A DNA stretch of 64,000 nucleotides from Rhizobium sp. NRK18 (GTDB lineage: Bacteria > Pseudomonadota > Alphaproteobacteria > Rhizobiales > Rhizobiaceae): contig NZ_JANFMV010000004.1 in assembly GCF_024385575.1 (NCBI RefSeq), positions 248,001 to 312,000 on the forward strand, in the 5' to 3' direction. Below are positions 8,214 to 16,769 of this stretch, piece after piece. The position numbers and the translations under genes are program-made. Position 1 is the first letter of the stretch. Each line of letters starts with the position of its first letter. Under the pieces are notes generated by a model. That model did no database searches, was not told the DNA's origin, and saw nothing but the letters and a program-made list of their open reading frames with translations.

Positions 8214-9488
8214 TCACTGGAACCTGTCGAGCATCTTGTAATATTGGCCGACCAGCGGCAGGAACCAGGGCTTGCCGAAATGGCCCGGAACGGCCGGCCA
8301 GGGATAGTCCCGCATCGGATTGCGATCGGCGCGGCCAAGGATGGCGTCGGCGACCATCATGCCGAGATGAGTGGCGAGCTGCGCGCCGTGGCCTGAATAG
8401 CCCATGGCATACCAGAGACCATCATGATAGCCGGCGCGCGGATAGCGGTCGGCCGTCATGTCGACGAGGCCGCCCCAGCAATAGTCGATGGCAATGCCTT
8501 TCAGCTGCGGGAAGATGCGCTCCATGCTTTCGCGCAGGATTTCGCCGCTTCTGGAGTCCGAGCGCTGGTCCGACGTGGCGGAAAAGCGCGCCCGGCCGCC
8601 GAAGATCAGGCGGTTGTCGGGCGAGAGCCGCCAGTAGTTGCCGATGTTCATGGTATTGACGCATGTGCGGTTGCCCGGCATCACGGCCTTCGCTTCCCCT
8701 TCCGTCAACGGACGGGTGGCAATCAGGAAGCTGCCGACAGCAATGATGCGGCGGCGGAACCAGGTGAAATCCTTCGTCGTATACGCCCCGGTCGCCATGA
8801 TGACATCCGCGGCGGTCACGTCACTGCGCGCCGTCTTCAAGGTGTGAACGCCGTTCGTCTCCCGATGTCCAATCACGGGCGTCTTTTCGAAGATCATCGC
8901 ACCATGACGCCGGGCGGCCTGCGCGAGACCCACGACATAGCGCCCCATATGCATCATGGCGCTCTTCTTCGACAGCATCGCGCCATGAAAGGGCGAGCCG
9001 ACTTCCCGTTTCAGATCGTCCGGGGAAAGAAGCGCTGTCTGCGGGTCGCATTCCGCGTGCAGGGCTTCGAAATTGCGCGCGATCGCCTCGAAATGCTTCG
9101 GCTTGGACGCGAGCTTCAGCTTGCCGGAGCGGCGGAAATTGCAGTCGATCTCCTCTTCCGCGATCAATGCCTCGATTGTGTCGATGGACTCGTCGAGCGC
9201 ATGATAGAGCGCGATCGCCCGTTCCTTGCCAAGTTCCGCCTTGGCGCCGAGATAGCTGTGCGCCAATCCGTTGTTGAGATGGCCGCCATTGCGGCCCGAC
9301 GCGCCGAAACCGACGTGCTCCGCTTCCAGCACGATGACCTTTGCCCCCGCCTTGGCGAGCTGCCGCGCGGCCGCAAGCCCCGTGAAGCCGGCGCCGACGA
9401 TGGCCATGTCGTAATGCCCGCCGGCCGGACCTTCGACGGCGCCCGTGAATACCGGCGCCGTGTCATGCCAATAGGAGACGAATTTCAT
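8214..9488 (-). CDS. FAD-dependent oxidoreductase, DAO family (PuuB-like amine oxidase)
   Basis: The 424-residue protein has an N-terminal FAD-binding Rossmann motif, MAIVGAGFTGLAAARQLAKAG at about residues 28-48, and the DAO-type C-terminal GLWYAMGYSGHGAQLATHLG that contacts the flavin. The ASGRNGGHLNNG segment is typical of gamma-glutamylputrescine oxidase and related amine/amino-acid oxidases. It would oxidatively deaminate or demethylate an amine with oxygen as acceptor. It lies 15 bp downstream of the haloacid-dehalogenase-like gene and is followed by an intrinsic terminator. No gamma-glutamylputrescine synthetase is in the window, so the classical Puu pathway is not complete here. Confidence 0.85.
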   Translation of the reverse strand: MKFVSYWHDTAPVFTGAVEGPAGGHYDMAIVGAGFTGLAAARQLAKAGAKVIVLEAEHVGFGASGRNGGHLNNGLAHSYLGAKAELGKERAIALYHALDESIDTIEALIAEEEIDCNFRRSGKLKLASKPKHFEAIARNFEALHAECDPQTALLSPDDLKREVGSPFHGAMLSKKSAMMHMGRYVVGLAQAARRHGAMIFEKTPVIGHRETNGVHTLKTARSDVTAADVIMATGAYTTKDFTWFRRRIIAVGSFLIATRPLTEGEAKAVMPGNRTCVNTMNIGNYWRLSPDNRLIFGGRARFSATSDQRSDSRSGEILRESMERIFPQLKGIAIDYCWGGLVDMTADRYPRAGYHDGLWYAMGYSGHGAQLATHLGMMVADAILGRADRNPMRDYPWPAVPGHFGKPWFLPLVGQYYKMLDRFQ

Positions 9489-9503
9489 CGCTTGGACTTT
9501 CCT

Positions 9504-10169
9504 TCAGAGACCAACCACGCCCGGCAGGCCGGAAATGTCGGCGATCTCGGTGTAGCCGTAATACGGGTTGGCAGGCTCGTGGCCACGATTGACCCAGACC
9601 TTGTTCTTGATGCCGAGATCGTGCGCCGACATCAGGTCGTAGCGGAAGGAGGACGAGCAGTGCAGCACATCTTCCGGACCGCAGCCCAGCATGTCGAACA
9701 TGTATTCGAATGCCTGGAAGCGCGGCTTGTAGGCCTGGGCCTGCTCGGCGGTATAGACCGCATGGAAGGGAGCGCCTAGCTTTTCGACATTCGACATGAT
9801 CTGCGAATTCATGGCGTTCGACAGGATCACCAGCGGAATTTCCTTCGCCACCTTGGCAAGCCCGGCCGGGACATCGGCATGCGGACCCCAGGTCGGCACG
9901 CGCTCATAGACCATTTGCGCGTCCTCATCCTTGAAGGTGACGCCATTGGCCTTGCAGGCACGCGACAGGGCATTGTGAACAACCTCCGCATACGGCTTCC
10001 AGGCGCCCATGATCTCATCCAGGCGATAGGCCGAGAAGTTCTTGATGAACACCTGCATGGCCTGCTCGTCCAGGCGGTCGCCATAGAGATCACGGGCGGC
10101 ACCCGCCATGTCGAAATTGATCAGCGTGCCGTAGCAGTCGAAGGACACGTATTTCGGGCGAATGGCCAT
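9504..10169 (-). CDS. Haloacid dehalogenase type II family hydrolase
   Basis: The 221-residue protein has the HAD nucleophile motif FDCYGTLI (Asp11), motif II LSNAMN and the lysine region AYKPRFQAFEYM. Motif III reads SSSFRYDLMSAHDLG, where many L-2-haloacid dehalogenases have SSN. It is therefore a type II dehalogenase-like or phosphatase-like HAD protein, and true dehalogenase activity is not certain. It is first in a two-gene minus-strand unit with the FAD oxidoreductase, which suggests a role in processing an amine-derived product. A GAGGAAG sequence lies upstream of its ATG. Confidence 0.8.
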   Translation of the reverse strand: MAIRPKYVSFDCYGTLINFDMAGAARDLYGDRLDEQAMQVFIKNFSAYRLDEIMGAWKPYAEVVHNALSRACKANGVTFKDEDAQMVYERVPTWGPHADVPAGLAKVAKEIPLVILSNAMNSQIMSNVEKLGAPFHAVYTAEQAQAYKPRFQAFEYMFDMLGCGPEDVLHCSSSFRYDLMSAHDLGIKNKVWVNRGHEPANPYYGYTEIADISGLPGVVGL

Positions 10170-10479
10170 AAAGTTCTTCCTCTGGCTTTCTGTTGCGTTG
10201 ATCCGATCATATGACGGGTCATGCCGCGTCGGCGGGCCGAATTGCCCTCCCTGGGAAGCACAAAGTTTTTAATCTGACGTCCCGTTTGGCACACTATTGC
10301 AGACCGGACATCGCTTCAGGATCATCGCGACCCGATGCGAAAGCTCACCCGTCCGATAGCGCAGCATAAGATGCGGCGACCGCGCCGCGCTTCGGCGGAA
10401 GATAGCGCGGCGACCGCGCCATTCAGACGAATAGCTTCCCCATCCTGACCGAGACTTTCGGCCACGAAAGGAAGTGTCC
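10170..10479. other. Divergent intergenic region with an Lrp-like box and a 14-bp direct repeat
   Basis: No gene is recognised in this 310-bp gap between divergent units. It holds the Lrp-like box (b) at 10362-10376 and two copies of GCGGCGACCGCGCC at 10373-10386 and 10407-10420. A minus-strand open frame crosses it but resembles no protein I know. Confidence 0.5.
10362..10376 (+). promoter_or_regulatory. Candidate Lrp-type box (b)
   Basis: CAGCATAAGATGCGG matches about 12 of 15 positions of the E. coli Lrp consensus YAGHAWATTWTDCTR. It lies between the divergent HAD/oxidase unit and the GNAT/aminotransferase unit, a position that could serve both. Confidence 0.4.
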
Positions 10480-11325
10480 ATGCAGAACCAGATCAACCTC
10501 GTCGCCTTCGGGCCTGAGCACATTGACGAAGCCATTGCGCTTTCGCGCGCCGAGAGCTGGCCGCATCGCCGTGAGGACTGGGCGATGGCCCAGAAGTTGA
10601 GCGCCGGCGCCGTCGCCACGAACAGCGATGGTCGGGTCACGGGAACGACCTTCATGACCCCTTTCGGCAATGATTATGCGACGATCAACATGGTCATCGT
10701 CGACAAGTCGATGCGCGGCCTCGGCCTTGGCCGCCGACTGATGGAACGTGCCTTTGAACTTGCGGGGGAGCGGCCGCTGCGCCTCATCGCCACCAAGGAA
10801 GGCCTGCCGCTTTATGAAAAGCTCGGCTTCGTCGCCACCGGCACGATCCGCCAGCATCAGGGCGAGGTTGGCAGGGTCGAACTCCCAGAGGGCGTCGAAG
10901 ACATGCAGGCTGGCGATGTCGAGGCCGTGAGGGCGCTCGATCGGGAGGCCTATAATGCCGACCGTTCGGCGCTTCTCGATACGCTTCTGGACCTTGGACA
11001 GATCGCCGTCGTTCGCAAGGGCGATGGGGGCGATGAGGTCGATGCGTGGGCCGCGATCCGTCCCTTCGGGCGTGGCGAGGTCATCGGTCCGGTTATCGCG
11101 CCCGATCTTGAGACCGCATGGGCGCTGATCGCCTACTTCGCCTCTTCCCGTCAGGGCTCCTTCCTGCGCATCGATACGGGAAGCGAAACGGGTCTCGCAC
11201 CATTGCTATCCGAGATCGGCCTTGCCCATGTCGGCGGCGGCGTAGCCATGCGGCGTCCGCTGATCGAAGATGCCGGAGAGCCTAAACGCAAGGTCTTTGC
11301 CCTCGTCAGCCAGGCCCTCGGCTAG
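10480..11325 (+). CDS. Two-domain GNAT-family N-acetyltransferase (paralogue of 2000-2887)
   Basis: The 281-residue product has a clear acyl-CoA loop, RGLGLGRRLM, in its first GNAT domain and a degenerate second domain ending RPFGRGEVIGPVIA...ALVSQALG. It shares multiple landmarks with the protein at 2000-2887, so the two are paralogues within the same locus. An in-frame GTG at 10474 is possible, but AAGGA 8 bases before the ATG at 10480 favours the latter. It is 123 bp upstream of a class III aminotransferase on the same strand. N-acetylation of an amine or amino acid is the likely reaction; the substrate is unknown. Confidence 0.82.
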   Translation: MQNQINLVAFGPEHIDEAIALSRAESWPHRREDWAMAQKLSAGAVATNSDGRVTGTTFMTPFGNDYATINMVIVDKSMRGLGLGRRLMERAFELAGERPLRLIATKEGLPLYEKLGFVATGTIRQHQGEVGRVELPEGVEDMQAGDVEAVRALDREAYNADRSALLDTLLDLGQIAVVRKGDGGDEVDAWAAIRPFGRGEVIGPVIAPDLETAWALIAYFASSRQGSFLRIDTGSETGLAPLLSEIGLAHVGGGVAMRRPLIEDAGEPKRKVFALVSQALG

Positions 11326-11448
11326 CCCCATCGGTGCGAAGAGAGGAAGCGCCTCTCACTGACAAAGCACATTACGTTCATCAATTCAGAGCGTCATCCG
11401 CGGGCCCCACTGGCCGCGAAGCGCTCTCAAATAGCCTGGAGTTTGAGA

Positions 11449-12822
11449 ATGCTCGCCAATTCCCTGATCGAACTTGATCGCGCCCATCTGATCCACCCCG
11501 TGGCGTCCTATCGCGGGCATGAGCGCCAGGGCGTCCGCGTGCTGAAATCCGCCTCCGGCGCAATCGTCACCGAGGCGAACGGCCACCAGCTGGTCGACGG
11601 GTTTGCAGGTCTGTGGTGCGTCAATGCCGGTTACGGTCATGAAAGCATCGTCGAGGCCGCCACCCGGCAATTGCGCGAACTGCCCTACGCGACCGGCTAT
11701 TTTGACCTCGGCTCGGAGCCGGCAATTCGCCTTGCCGCAGAGCTCGCCGAACGCACGCCGGGCGATCTCAACCGCGTCTATTTCACCCTCGGCGGTTCGG
11801 ATGCGGTGGATTCCACGATCCGCTTCGTGCGCTATTACTGGCATGCGAAGGGCGAACCGCAGCGTGACCAATTCATTTCGATCCAGCAGGGGTATCACGG
11901 CTCGAGCACGGTCGGCGCGGGACTGACCGCGCTGCCGGCATTCCATGCCGGTTTCGGCCTGCCCTTCGACTGGCAGCACAAGATCTCCTCCCCCTATCCG
12001 TATCGCAATCCGGTCGGCTCCGACGATGCGGCGATAATCGCGGCGTCGCTGGCGGAGCTGACGGCAAAGATCGAGGAGATCGGCGCGGATCGCGTGGCAG
12101 CATTTTATGCCGAACCGATCCAGGGCTCCGGCGGCGTCATCGTCCCGCCCAACGGCTGGATCAAGGCGGTGCGCGATCTCTGCAAGCAATATGGCGTCCT
12201 CTTCATTGCCGACGAGGTCATCACCGGCTTCGGCCGGACCGGCCCGCTCTTTGCCTCGGCCGACGAAGGCATCACGCCGGACATGATGACGGTCGCAAAG
12301 GGACTGACCTCCGGCTATGTGCCGATGGGCGCCGTCTTCATGGCCGATACCGTCTATGATGTGATCGCAAACGGCGCTGGCGACGCTGCCGTTGGCCACG
12401 GCTTCACCTATTCCGCTCATCCCGTCAGCGCGGCCGTGGGGCTTGAAGTCCTGAAGCTCTACGAAGGCGGGCTGCTCGAAAACGGCCTCAAGGCCGGTGC
12501 GCGCCTGCGCGCCGGGTTGGAAAGCCTGGCCGATCATCCGCTGGTCGGCGATATCCGAGGCCGCGGCATGCTCTATGGCGTCGAACTCGTGACCGATAAG
12601 GCGAAGAAGACGCCGCTTCCGGCAGCATCCCAGCCGGCACGCCGCATTTTTGACCGCGCTTGGGACAATGGCCTCGTCATCCGCGCCTTCCCGCAAGGCG
12701 TGCTGGGCTATGCCCCGCCGCTCTGCTGCACGGACGAAGATATCGACGCCATCGTCGAACGGACCCACCTGACGCTCGATCAGACGCTGGAAGACCCGGA
12801 TATCCGGGCAGCGCTGGCCTGA
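11449..12822 (+). CDS. Class III PLP-dependent aminotransferase (amine/omega-amino acid:pyruvate type)
   Basis: The 457-residue protein has the subgroup signature FIADEVITGFGRTG and the PLP lysine in MTVAKGLTSGY (about residue 284). GFAGLWCVNAGYGH near the N-terminus is typical of the putrescine/beta-alanine/taurine:pyruvate aminotransferase branch. It would convert an amine to an aldehyde using pyruvate, matching the aldehyde dehydrogenases in the region. The frame is open from a TTG at 11443; the ATG at 11449 is preferred because TGGAG lies 7 bases upstream. It follows the GNAT gene and precedes a peptide-type binding-protein gene. Confidence 0.87.
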   Translation: MLANSLIELDRAHLIHPVASYRGHERQGVRVLKSASGAIVTEANGHQLVDGFAGLWCVNAGYGHESIVEAATRQLRELPYATGYFDLGSEPAIRLAAELAERTPGDLNRVYFTLGGSDAVDSTIRFVRYYWHAKGEPQRDQFISIQQGYHGSSTVGAGLTALPAFHAGFGLPFDWQHKISSPYPYRNPVGSDDAAIIAASLAELTAKIEEIGADRVAAFYAEPIQGSGGVIVPPNGWIKAVRDLCKQYGVLFIADEVITGFGRTGPLFASADEGITPDMMTVAKGLTSGYVPMGAVFMADTVYDVIANGAGDAAVGHGFTYSAHPVSAAVGLEVLKLYEGGLLENGLKAGARLRAGLESLADHPLVGDIRGRGMLYGVELVTDKAKKTPLPAASQPARRIFDRAWDNGLVIRAFPQGVLGYAPPLCCTDEDIDAIVERTHLTLDQTLEDPDIRAALA

Positions 12823-13140
12823 CCGGTCGACATCGTCTGCGGCGGCATTTCGCCGAAATATCGCCGCAGGAAGCAAGTTCGCAATTTTATGCTGCTGTCC
12901 CGGACCAAATCGAACGATACGCCACGCTGGACGTGACAGACTGCCAGACATCAAGACCGAGAGCCCCAGCAGCGTTCGGCAAACGGAATACGCAGATAGA
13001 GCCCAAGCGCCCGCGCCGGTTACACGGCGCATCAACGGGAGAAGGCGCGAAAAATGGGCCGTCACGAGCCAATATTCACCGGGGCCGAAAAGTCCGCGCA
13101 AGACGGGCTTCACCCAATCAAAGCAAAGAAGGGGAATGCC
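12823..13140. other. Intergenic region with a weak hairpin and an Lrp-like box
   Basis: No gene is seen in these 318 bp. An 8-bp inverted repeat (CTGCGGCG at 12837 and CGCCGCAG at 12862) just after the aminotransferase may be a weak terminator without a T tract. Box (c) at 12880-12894 follows, so the transporter genes downstream probably have their own promoter here. Confidence 0.5.
12880..12894 (-). promoter_or_regulatory. Candidate Lrp-type box (c) upstream of the transporter genes
   Basis: CGCAATTTTATGCTG reads CAGCATAAAATTGCG on the minus strand. Its first 12 bases are identical to the box in front of the regulator gene. It lies about 250 bp upstream of the binding-protein start at 13141. 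Confidence 0.4.
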
Positions 13141-14742
13141 ATGACCGACACGATTACAAACTGGACGAAATCGGACGACGCTCGCATCGAGGATGCCATT
13201 CGTCGCGGCGCCACAAGGCGCGATCTGCTCAGAATGATGCTGGCGAGCGGCGTCGCCCTATCCGCTGGCGGCGTCCTCTTCGGCCGAGCCGAGCAGGCGG
13301 TTGCCGCAACGCCGGTTTCCGGTGGACACATGAAGGCAGCCGGCATTTCCTCCTCCAATGCCGATACGCTCGATCCCGCCAAGGCCTCGCTCGGCACAGA
13401 CTATGCCCGTTGCTGCTCGCTCTACAACCGTCTGACGTTCATCGACGGGACCGGCGAGCCGCAGATGGAGCTGGCCGAAAAGCTCGAGACAAAGGACGCC
13501 AAGACCTGGACCGTCACCCTGCGCAAGGGCGTGACCTTCCACGACGGGAAGACACTGACCTCAGCCGATGTGGTCTTCGCCCTGAAGCGCCATCTCAATC
13601 CGGCAGTCGGTTCGAAGGTCGCCAAGATCGCCGCACAGATGAGCGAGATCAAGGCCATCGATCCGAACACCGTCGAGATCGTGCTGAATGCTCCGAACGC
13701 CGACCTGCCGTTCATCCTAGCCCTGCACCATTTCATGATCGTGCAGGATGGTACGGTCGACTTCTCCAAGGGCAATGGCACCGGCGCCTTCGTTCTGGAG
13801 ACCTTTGAGCCGGGTGTCCGCTCGATCGTGAAAAAGAACACGAACTACTGGAAGCCCGGCCTGCCTCATCTGGACTCCTTCGAGTTCTTCGCCATCCCCG
13901 ACGCAACAGCACGCGTCAATGCCCTGCTGGCGGGCGACGTCCAGTTCTGCTCGTCTGTCGATCCCCGTGCCGCCAAGCTGGTCGACGGCCAAAAGGACTT
14001 CCGCCTTTCGCGGTCCACGGTTGGCCAATACACGAACCTCAACATCCGTCTGGACATGAACAAGCCCGACTTTGTCACGGGTATGAAGTATCTGGTCGAC
14101 CGCGAACAGATCATCGCGGCTGCACTGCGCGGCTTCGGCGACGTCGGCAACGATCAGCCCATCTCCCAGGCCAACGTCTTCCACAATCCGGATCTGAAGC
14201 CTAAGGAATTCGATCCCGACAAGGCCAAGCACTACTTCGAGAAGGCCGGCGTCCTCGGCCAGTCGATCCCGGTCATCGCGTCGGATGCAGCCGACTTTTC
14301 GATCGACATGGCGATGATCATCCAGGCCTCGGGCGCCGAAATCGGACTGAACCTCGACGTCCAGCGCGTGCCGTCGGACGGATACTGGGACAAGTACTGG
14401 CTCAAGGCGCCGATCCACTTCGGCAACATCAATCCGCGCCCGACGCCGGACATCTACTTCTCGTTGCTGTACGCGTCCGACGCACCGTGGAACGAAAGCC
14501 AGTACAAGTCGCCGAAGTTCGACTCGATGATGCTGGAAGCCCGCGGCCTGCTCGACCAGGCCAAGCGTCACGAGATCTACAACGAGATGCAGACCATGAT
14601 TTCGGAGGAAGCCGGCACCATCATTCCGGCCTACACGACAAACGCCGACGGCATTTCCGCCAAGGTCAAGGGGCTCGAGGTCAACGCCCTTGGTGGCATG
14701 ATGGGGTACGCCATGGCCGAGTATGTGTGGCTGGAACCCTGA
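13141..14742 (+). CDS. Peptide/opine-type ABC transporter substrate-binding protein, Tat-exported
   Basis: This 533-residue family 5 binding protein delivers a peptide, opine or similar solute to the permeases at 14967-16768. An N-terminal twin-arginine signal is visible, TRRDLLRMMLASGVALSAGG at about residues 24-43, so it is likely exported folded. The body contains VTLRKGVTFHDGKTLTSADVVF, the classic SBP_bac_5 segment. AAGGGG lies upstream of the ATG at 13141; the frame extends to 13054, but the Tat signal position supports the later start. A strong hairpin follows the gene. The ligand cannot be read from sequence. Confidence 0.88.
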   Translation: MTDTITNWTKSDDARIEDAIRRGATRRDLLRMMLASGVALSAGGVLFGRAEQAVAATPVSGGHMKAAGISSSNADTLDPAKASLGTDYARCCSLYNRLTFIDGTGEPQMELAEKLETKDAKTWTVTLRKGVTFHDGKTLTSADVVFALKRHLNPAVGSKVAKIAAQMSEIKAIDPNTVEIVLNAPNADLPFILALHHFMIVQDGTVDFSKGNGTGAFVLETFEPGVRSIVKKNTNYWKPGLPHLDSFEFFAIPDATARVNALLAGDVQFCSSVDPRAAKLVDGQKDFRLSRSTVGQYTNLNIRLDMNKPDFVTGMKYLVDREQIIAAALRGFGDVGNDQPISQANVFHNPDLKPKEFDPDKAKHYFEKAGVLGQSIPVIASDAADFSIDMAMIIQASGAEIGLNLDVQRVPSDGYWDKYWLKAPIHFGNINPRPTPDIYFSLLYASDAPWNESQYKSPKFDSMMLEARGLLDQAKRHEIYNEMQTMISEEAGTIIPAYTTNADGISAKVKGLEVNALGGMMGYAMAEYVWLEP

Positions 14743-14756
14743 GAAGACCCAAATGG

Positions 14757-14782
14757 TCCGGGCGGGCTATGGCCCGCCCGGA
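14757..14782 (+). terminator. Strong intercistronic hairpin after the binding-protein gene
   Basis: TCCGGGCGGGC, a TATG loop, then GCCCGCCCGGA forms an 11-bp almost all-GC stem 15 bases after the stop. No T tract follows. It may act as a partial terminator or 3' mRNA stabiliser that keeps binding-protein levels above those of the permeases. Confidence 0.6.
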
Positions 14783-14887
14783 TCACGCGACATACAAGCG
14801 CCGGGAAGGACTCCCTGCATAAGCCGGTTGGCAGCAGCAGGCTCCCTTTTTTGATAAGAGGCGCAGCGTGCCGGGAAAACAAGTCCG

Positions 14888-14902
14888 CAGCATAATCCGT
14901 CG
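14888..14902 (+). promoter_or_regulatory. Candidate Lrp-type box (d)
   Basis: CAGCATAATCCGTCG retains the CAGCATAA half of the repeated motif, with a degenerate second half. It lies about 65 bp upstream of the permease start at 14967. It is the weakest of the six copies. Confidence 0.25.
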
Positions 14903-14966
14903 CAGCCTGGCTTGGTCCTGAACGCGGTATGGCTGTCGACCTTCAATACGCGGCTGGAGATCTTTC

Positions 14967-15917
14967 ATGAACGCCGAAATCGCAGGCATGATCGGAAAGC
15001 GGCTTTTACTGAGCCTGATCACGCTCCTCATCGTGTCTTTCGCGGTGTTCTTTGCCACCAACATGCTGCCGGGCGACACGGCGACAATCCTGCTCGGGCA
15101 GGCTGCGACGCCGGAAGCCGTCGCTGGGCTTCGCCATGCGATGCATCTCGACGAGCCGGCACTGCTGCGTTTCCTGCGCTGGCTGATGGGCGTTCTGACA
15201 GGCGATCTCGGCACGTCGTACGCCAACAACATGCCGATCGCGCAGCTGATCGGATACCGCTTTGTCAACACGATGGAACTGGCCGGCATCACCACCCTGG
15301 TCGCCGTGCCCCTGGCCATGACGCTCGGCATCACCGCCGCGGTCCTGCGCGGCACACTCTACGACCGTATCGTCACGGTACTGACCATTGGCGTGATCTC
15401 GGTTCCGGAATTCGTGGTTGCCTCGACGGCCGTGCTGATCTTCGCCGTCTATCTGAAGTGGCTGCCGGCCATCTCGTTTGTCAACGAGGTGCATTCGCTC
15501 TCCGATCTTCTGCGCATGTATACGATGCCGGTCGTGACACTGACCTTCGTGGTCTCGGCCCAGATCATCCGCATGACCCGCGCCGCCGTCATCGAGACGC
15601 TATCCATGCCCTATGCCGAAATGGCCTTGCTGAAGGGAGCCTCGCGCAGCCGGATCGTGCTGAAACACGCGCTGCCCAATTCGCTGGGACCGATCGTCAA
15701 TGCACTCGCTTTGTCGCTCTCCTATCTCATCGGCGGGGTCATCATCATCGAGACGATCTTCAATTACCCCGGCATCGCCAAGCTCATGGTCGATGCGGTT
15801 GCCACCCGCGACCTACCCCTGATCCAGACCTGCGCCGTGATCTTCTGTCTCGGCTATCTGATCCTGATCACGATCGCCGACATCGTCGCCATCCTGTCCA
15901 ATCCGAGGCTCCGCTGA
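14967..15917 (+). CDS. DppB-type ABC transporter permease
   Basis: The 316-residue inner-membrane protein has an N-terminal membrane segment (LLLSLITLLIVSFAVFFATNML), the ATNMLPGD-type N-terminal signature and about six hydrophobic segments. The cytoplasmic EAA-like loop EMALLKGASRSRIVLKHALPNSL contacts the ATPase. It is the DppB/OppB half of a peptide-type importer. A GGAGATCTTTC sequence precedes the ATG. Its stop overlaps the start of the next permease (ATGA), showing translational coupling. The gap of about 220 bp from the binding-protein gene is noncoding. Confidence 0.9.
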   Translation: MNAEIAGMIGKRLLLSLITLLIVSFAVFFATNMLPGDTATILLGQAATPEAVAGLRHAMHLDEPALLRFLRWLMGVLTGDLGTSYANNMPIAQLIGYRFVNTMELAGITTLVAVPLAMTLGITAAVLRGTLYDRIVTVLTIGVISVPEFVVASTAVLIFAVYLKWLPAISFVNEVHSLSDLLRMYTMPVVTLTFVVSAQIIRMTRAAVIETLSMPYAEMALLKGASRSRIVLKHALPNSLGPIVNALALSLSYLIGGVIIIETIFNYPGIAKLMVDAVATRDLPLIQTCAVIFCLGYLILITIADIVAILSNPRLR

Positions 15918-16768
15918 TGACGCATAGCGCCCCAACGACCTCCACAGCCGGGCTTTTCGGCTACACCTTCAGCCCCGTCGGCATGGTCGCCTTTCTGGTG
16001 ATCCTCTTCTGGGCCGTCATCGCCATCCTCGGTCCGCACATCGCGCCCTATCCGATCGGCAAGATCGTCGACATGGATTATTTCGGCCCGATGAGCTCCA
16101 AGTTCTGGCTCGGCTCGGACTATCTCGGCCGCGACATGCTCTCGCGCATCATCCTCGGTGCGCGCTACACGCTCGGCATCGCGCTCGCCGGTGTTCTGAT
16201 CGCGTCAGCCAGCGGCGTCATTCTCGGAATGGCCGCAGCCGTCGTCGGAGGCTGGTTCGACACGGCGCTCAGCCGCTTCATGGACGCGATGATCTCCATT
16301 CCCAGCAAGCTTTTCGGTCTGGTGGTCGTGGCTGCCGTCGGTTCCTCACTGCCCGCTCTCATCCTCACGCTTGCCGTCATCTACATACCCGGCTCCTACC
16401 GCTTCGCCCGCGCATTGGCGGTAAACGTCAACACGATGGACTTCGTGACGGTCGCCCGCGTTCGCGGTGAAAGCACGCTCTATCTGGCCGTGTCGGAAAT
16501 CCTGCCCAACATCATCCGGCCGGTTCTCGCGGATTTCGGGCTCCGCTTCGTGTTCATCGTGCTGCTCCTGTCAGGTCTCTCGTTTCTCGGCCTCGGCGTG
16601 CAACCGCCTCTCGCCGACTGGGGCGCCCTGGTTCACGAAAACATTCAGGGGCTCCTCTTCGGCTCGTCCGCCGTCATCGCCCCCTCGATTGCCATCGCCA
16701 GCCTGACCATCAGCGTCAATCTGCTGATCGACAATCTTCCCCGCAAGATCCGCGACCGGAGCGCCTGA
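15917..16768 (+). CDS. DppC-type ABC transporter permease
   Basis: The 283-residue membrane protein contains YFGPMSSKFWLGSDYLGRDMLSRIILGARYTL, a hallmark of DppC/OppC permeases, and the EAA loop FVTVARVRGESTLYLAVSEILPNI. It pairs with the DppB-type permease; the start codon overlaps the upstream stop (ATGA at 15917), and the next gene begins one base after its own stop. The in-frame sequence upstream of 15917 is out-of-frame DppB coding and is not part of this protein. The transported solute is unknown. Confidence 0.9.
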   Translation: MTHSAPTTSTAGLFGYTFSPVGMVAFLVILFWAVIAILGPHIAPYPIGKIVDMDYFGPMSSKFWLGSDYLGRDMLSRIILGARYTLGIALAGVLIASASGVILGMAAAVVGGWFDTALSRFMDAMISIPSKLFGLVVVAAVGSSLPALILTLAVIYIPGSYRFARALAVNVNTMDFVTVARVRGESTLYLAVSEILPNIIRPVLADFGLRFVFIVLLLSGLSFLGLGVQPPLADWGALVHENIQGLLFGSSAVIAPSIAIASLTISVNLLIDNLPRKIRDRSA

Positions 16769-16769
16769 T

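Noticed and set aside
8424..9779. A 451-codon plus-strand open frame opposite the FAD oxidoreductase
   Set aside because: The FAD motif and C-terminal DAO motif on the minus strand identify the real gene; the plus frame is a shadow.
10269..10670. A minus-strand open frame ending with a CPVCNSV-type string in the divergent gap
   Set aside because: It overlaps the start of the GNAT gene and the cysteines do not form a known zinc site; no support for a gene.
12837..12869. Inverted repeat after the aminotransferase as an intrinsic terminator
   Set aside because: The 8-bp stem lacks a T tract and has an 17-base loop, so it was noted within the intergenic entry but not called as a terminator.
11386..13113. 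A 575-codon minus-strand open frame over the aminotransferase
   Set aside because: It mirrors the class III aminotransferase codon pattern and shows no protein-family motif or start signal.
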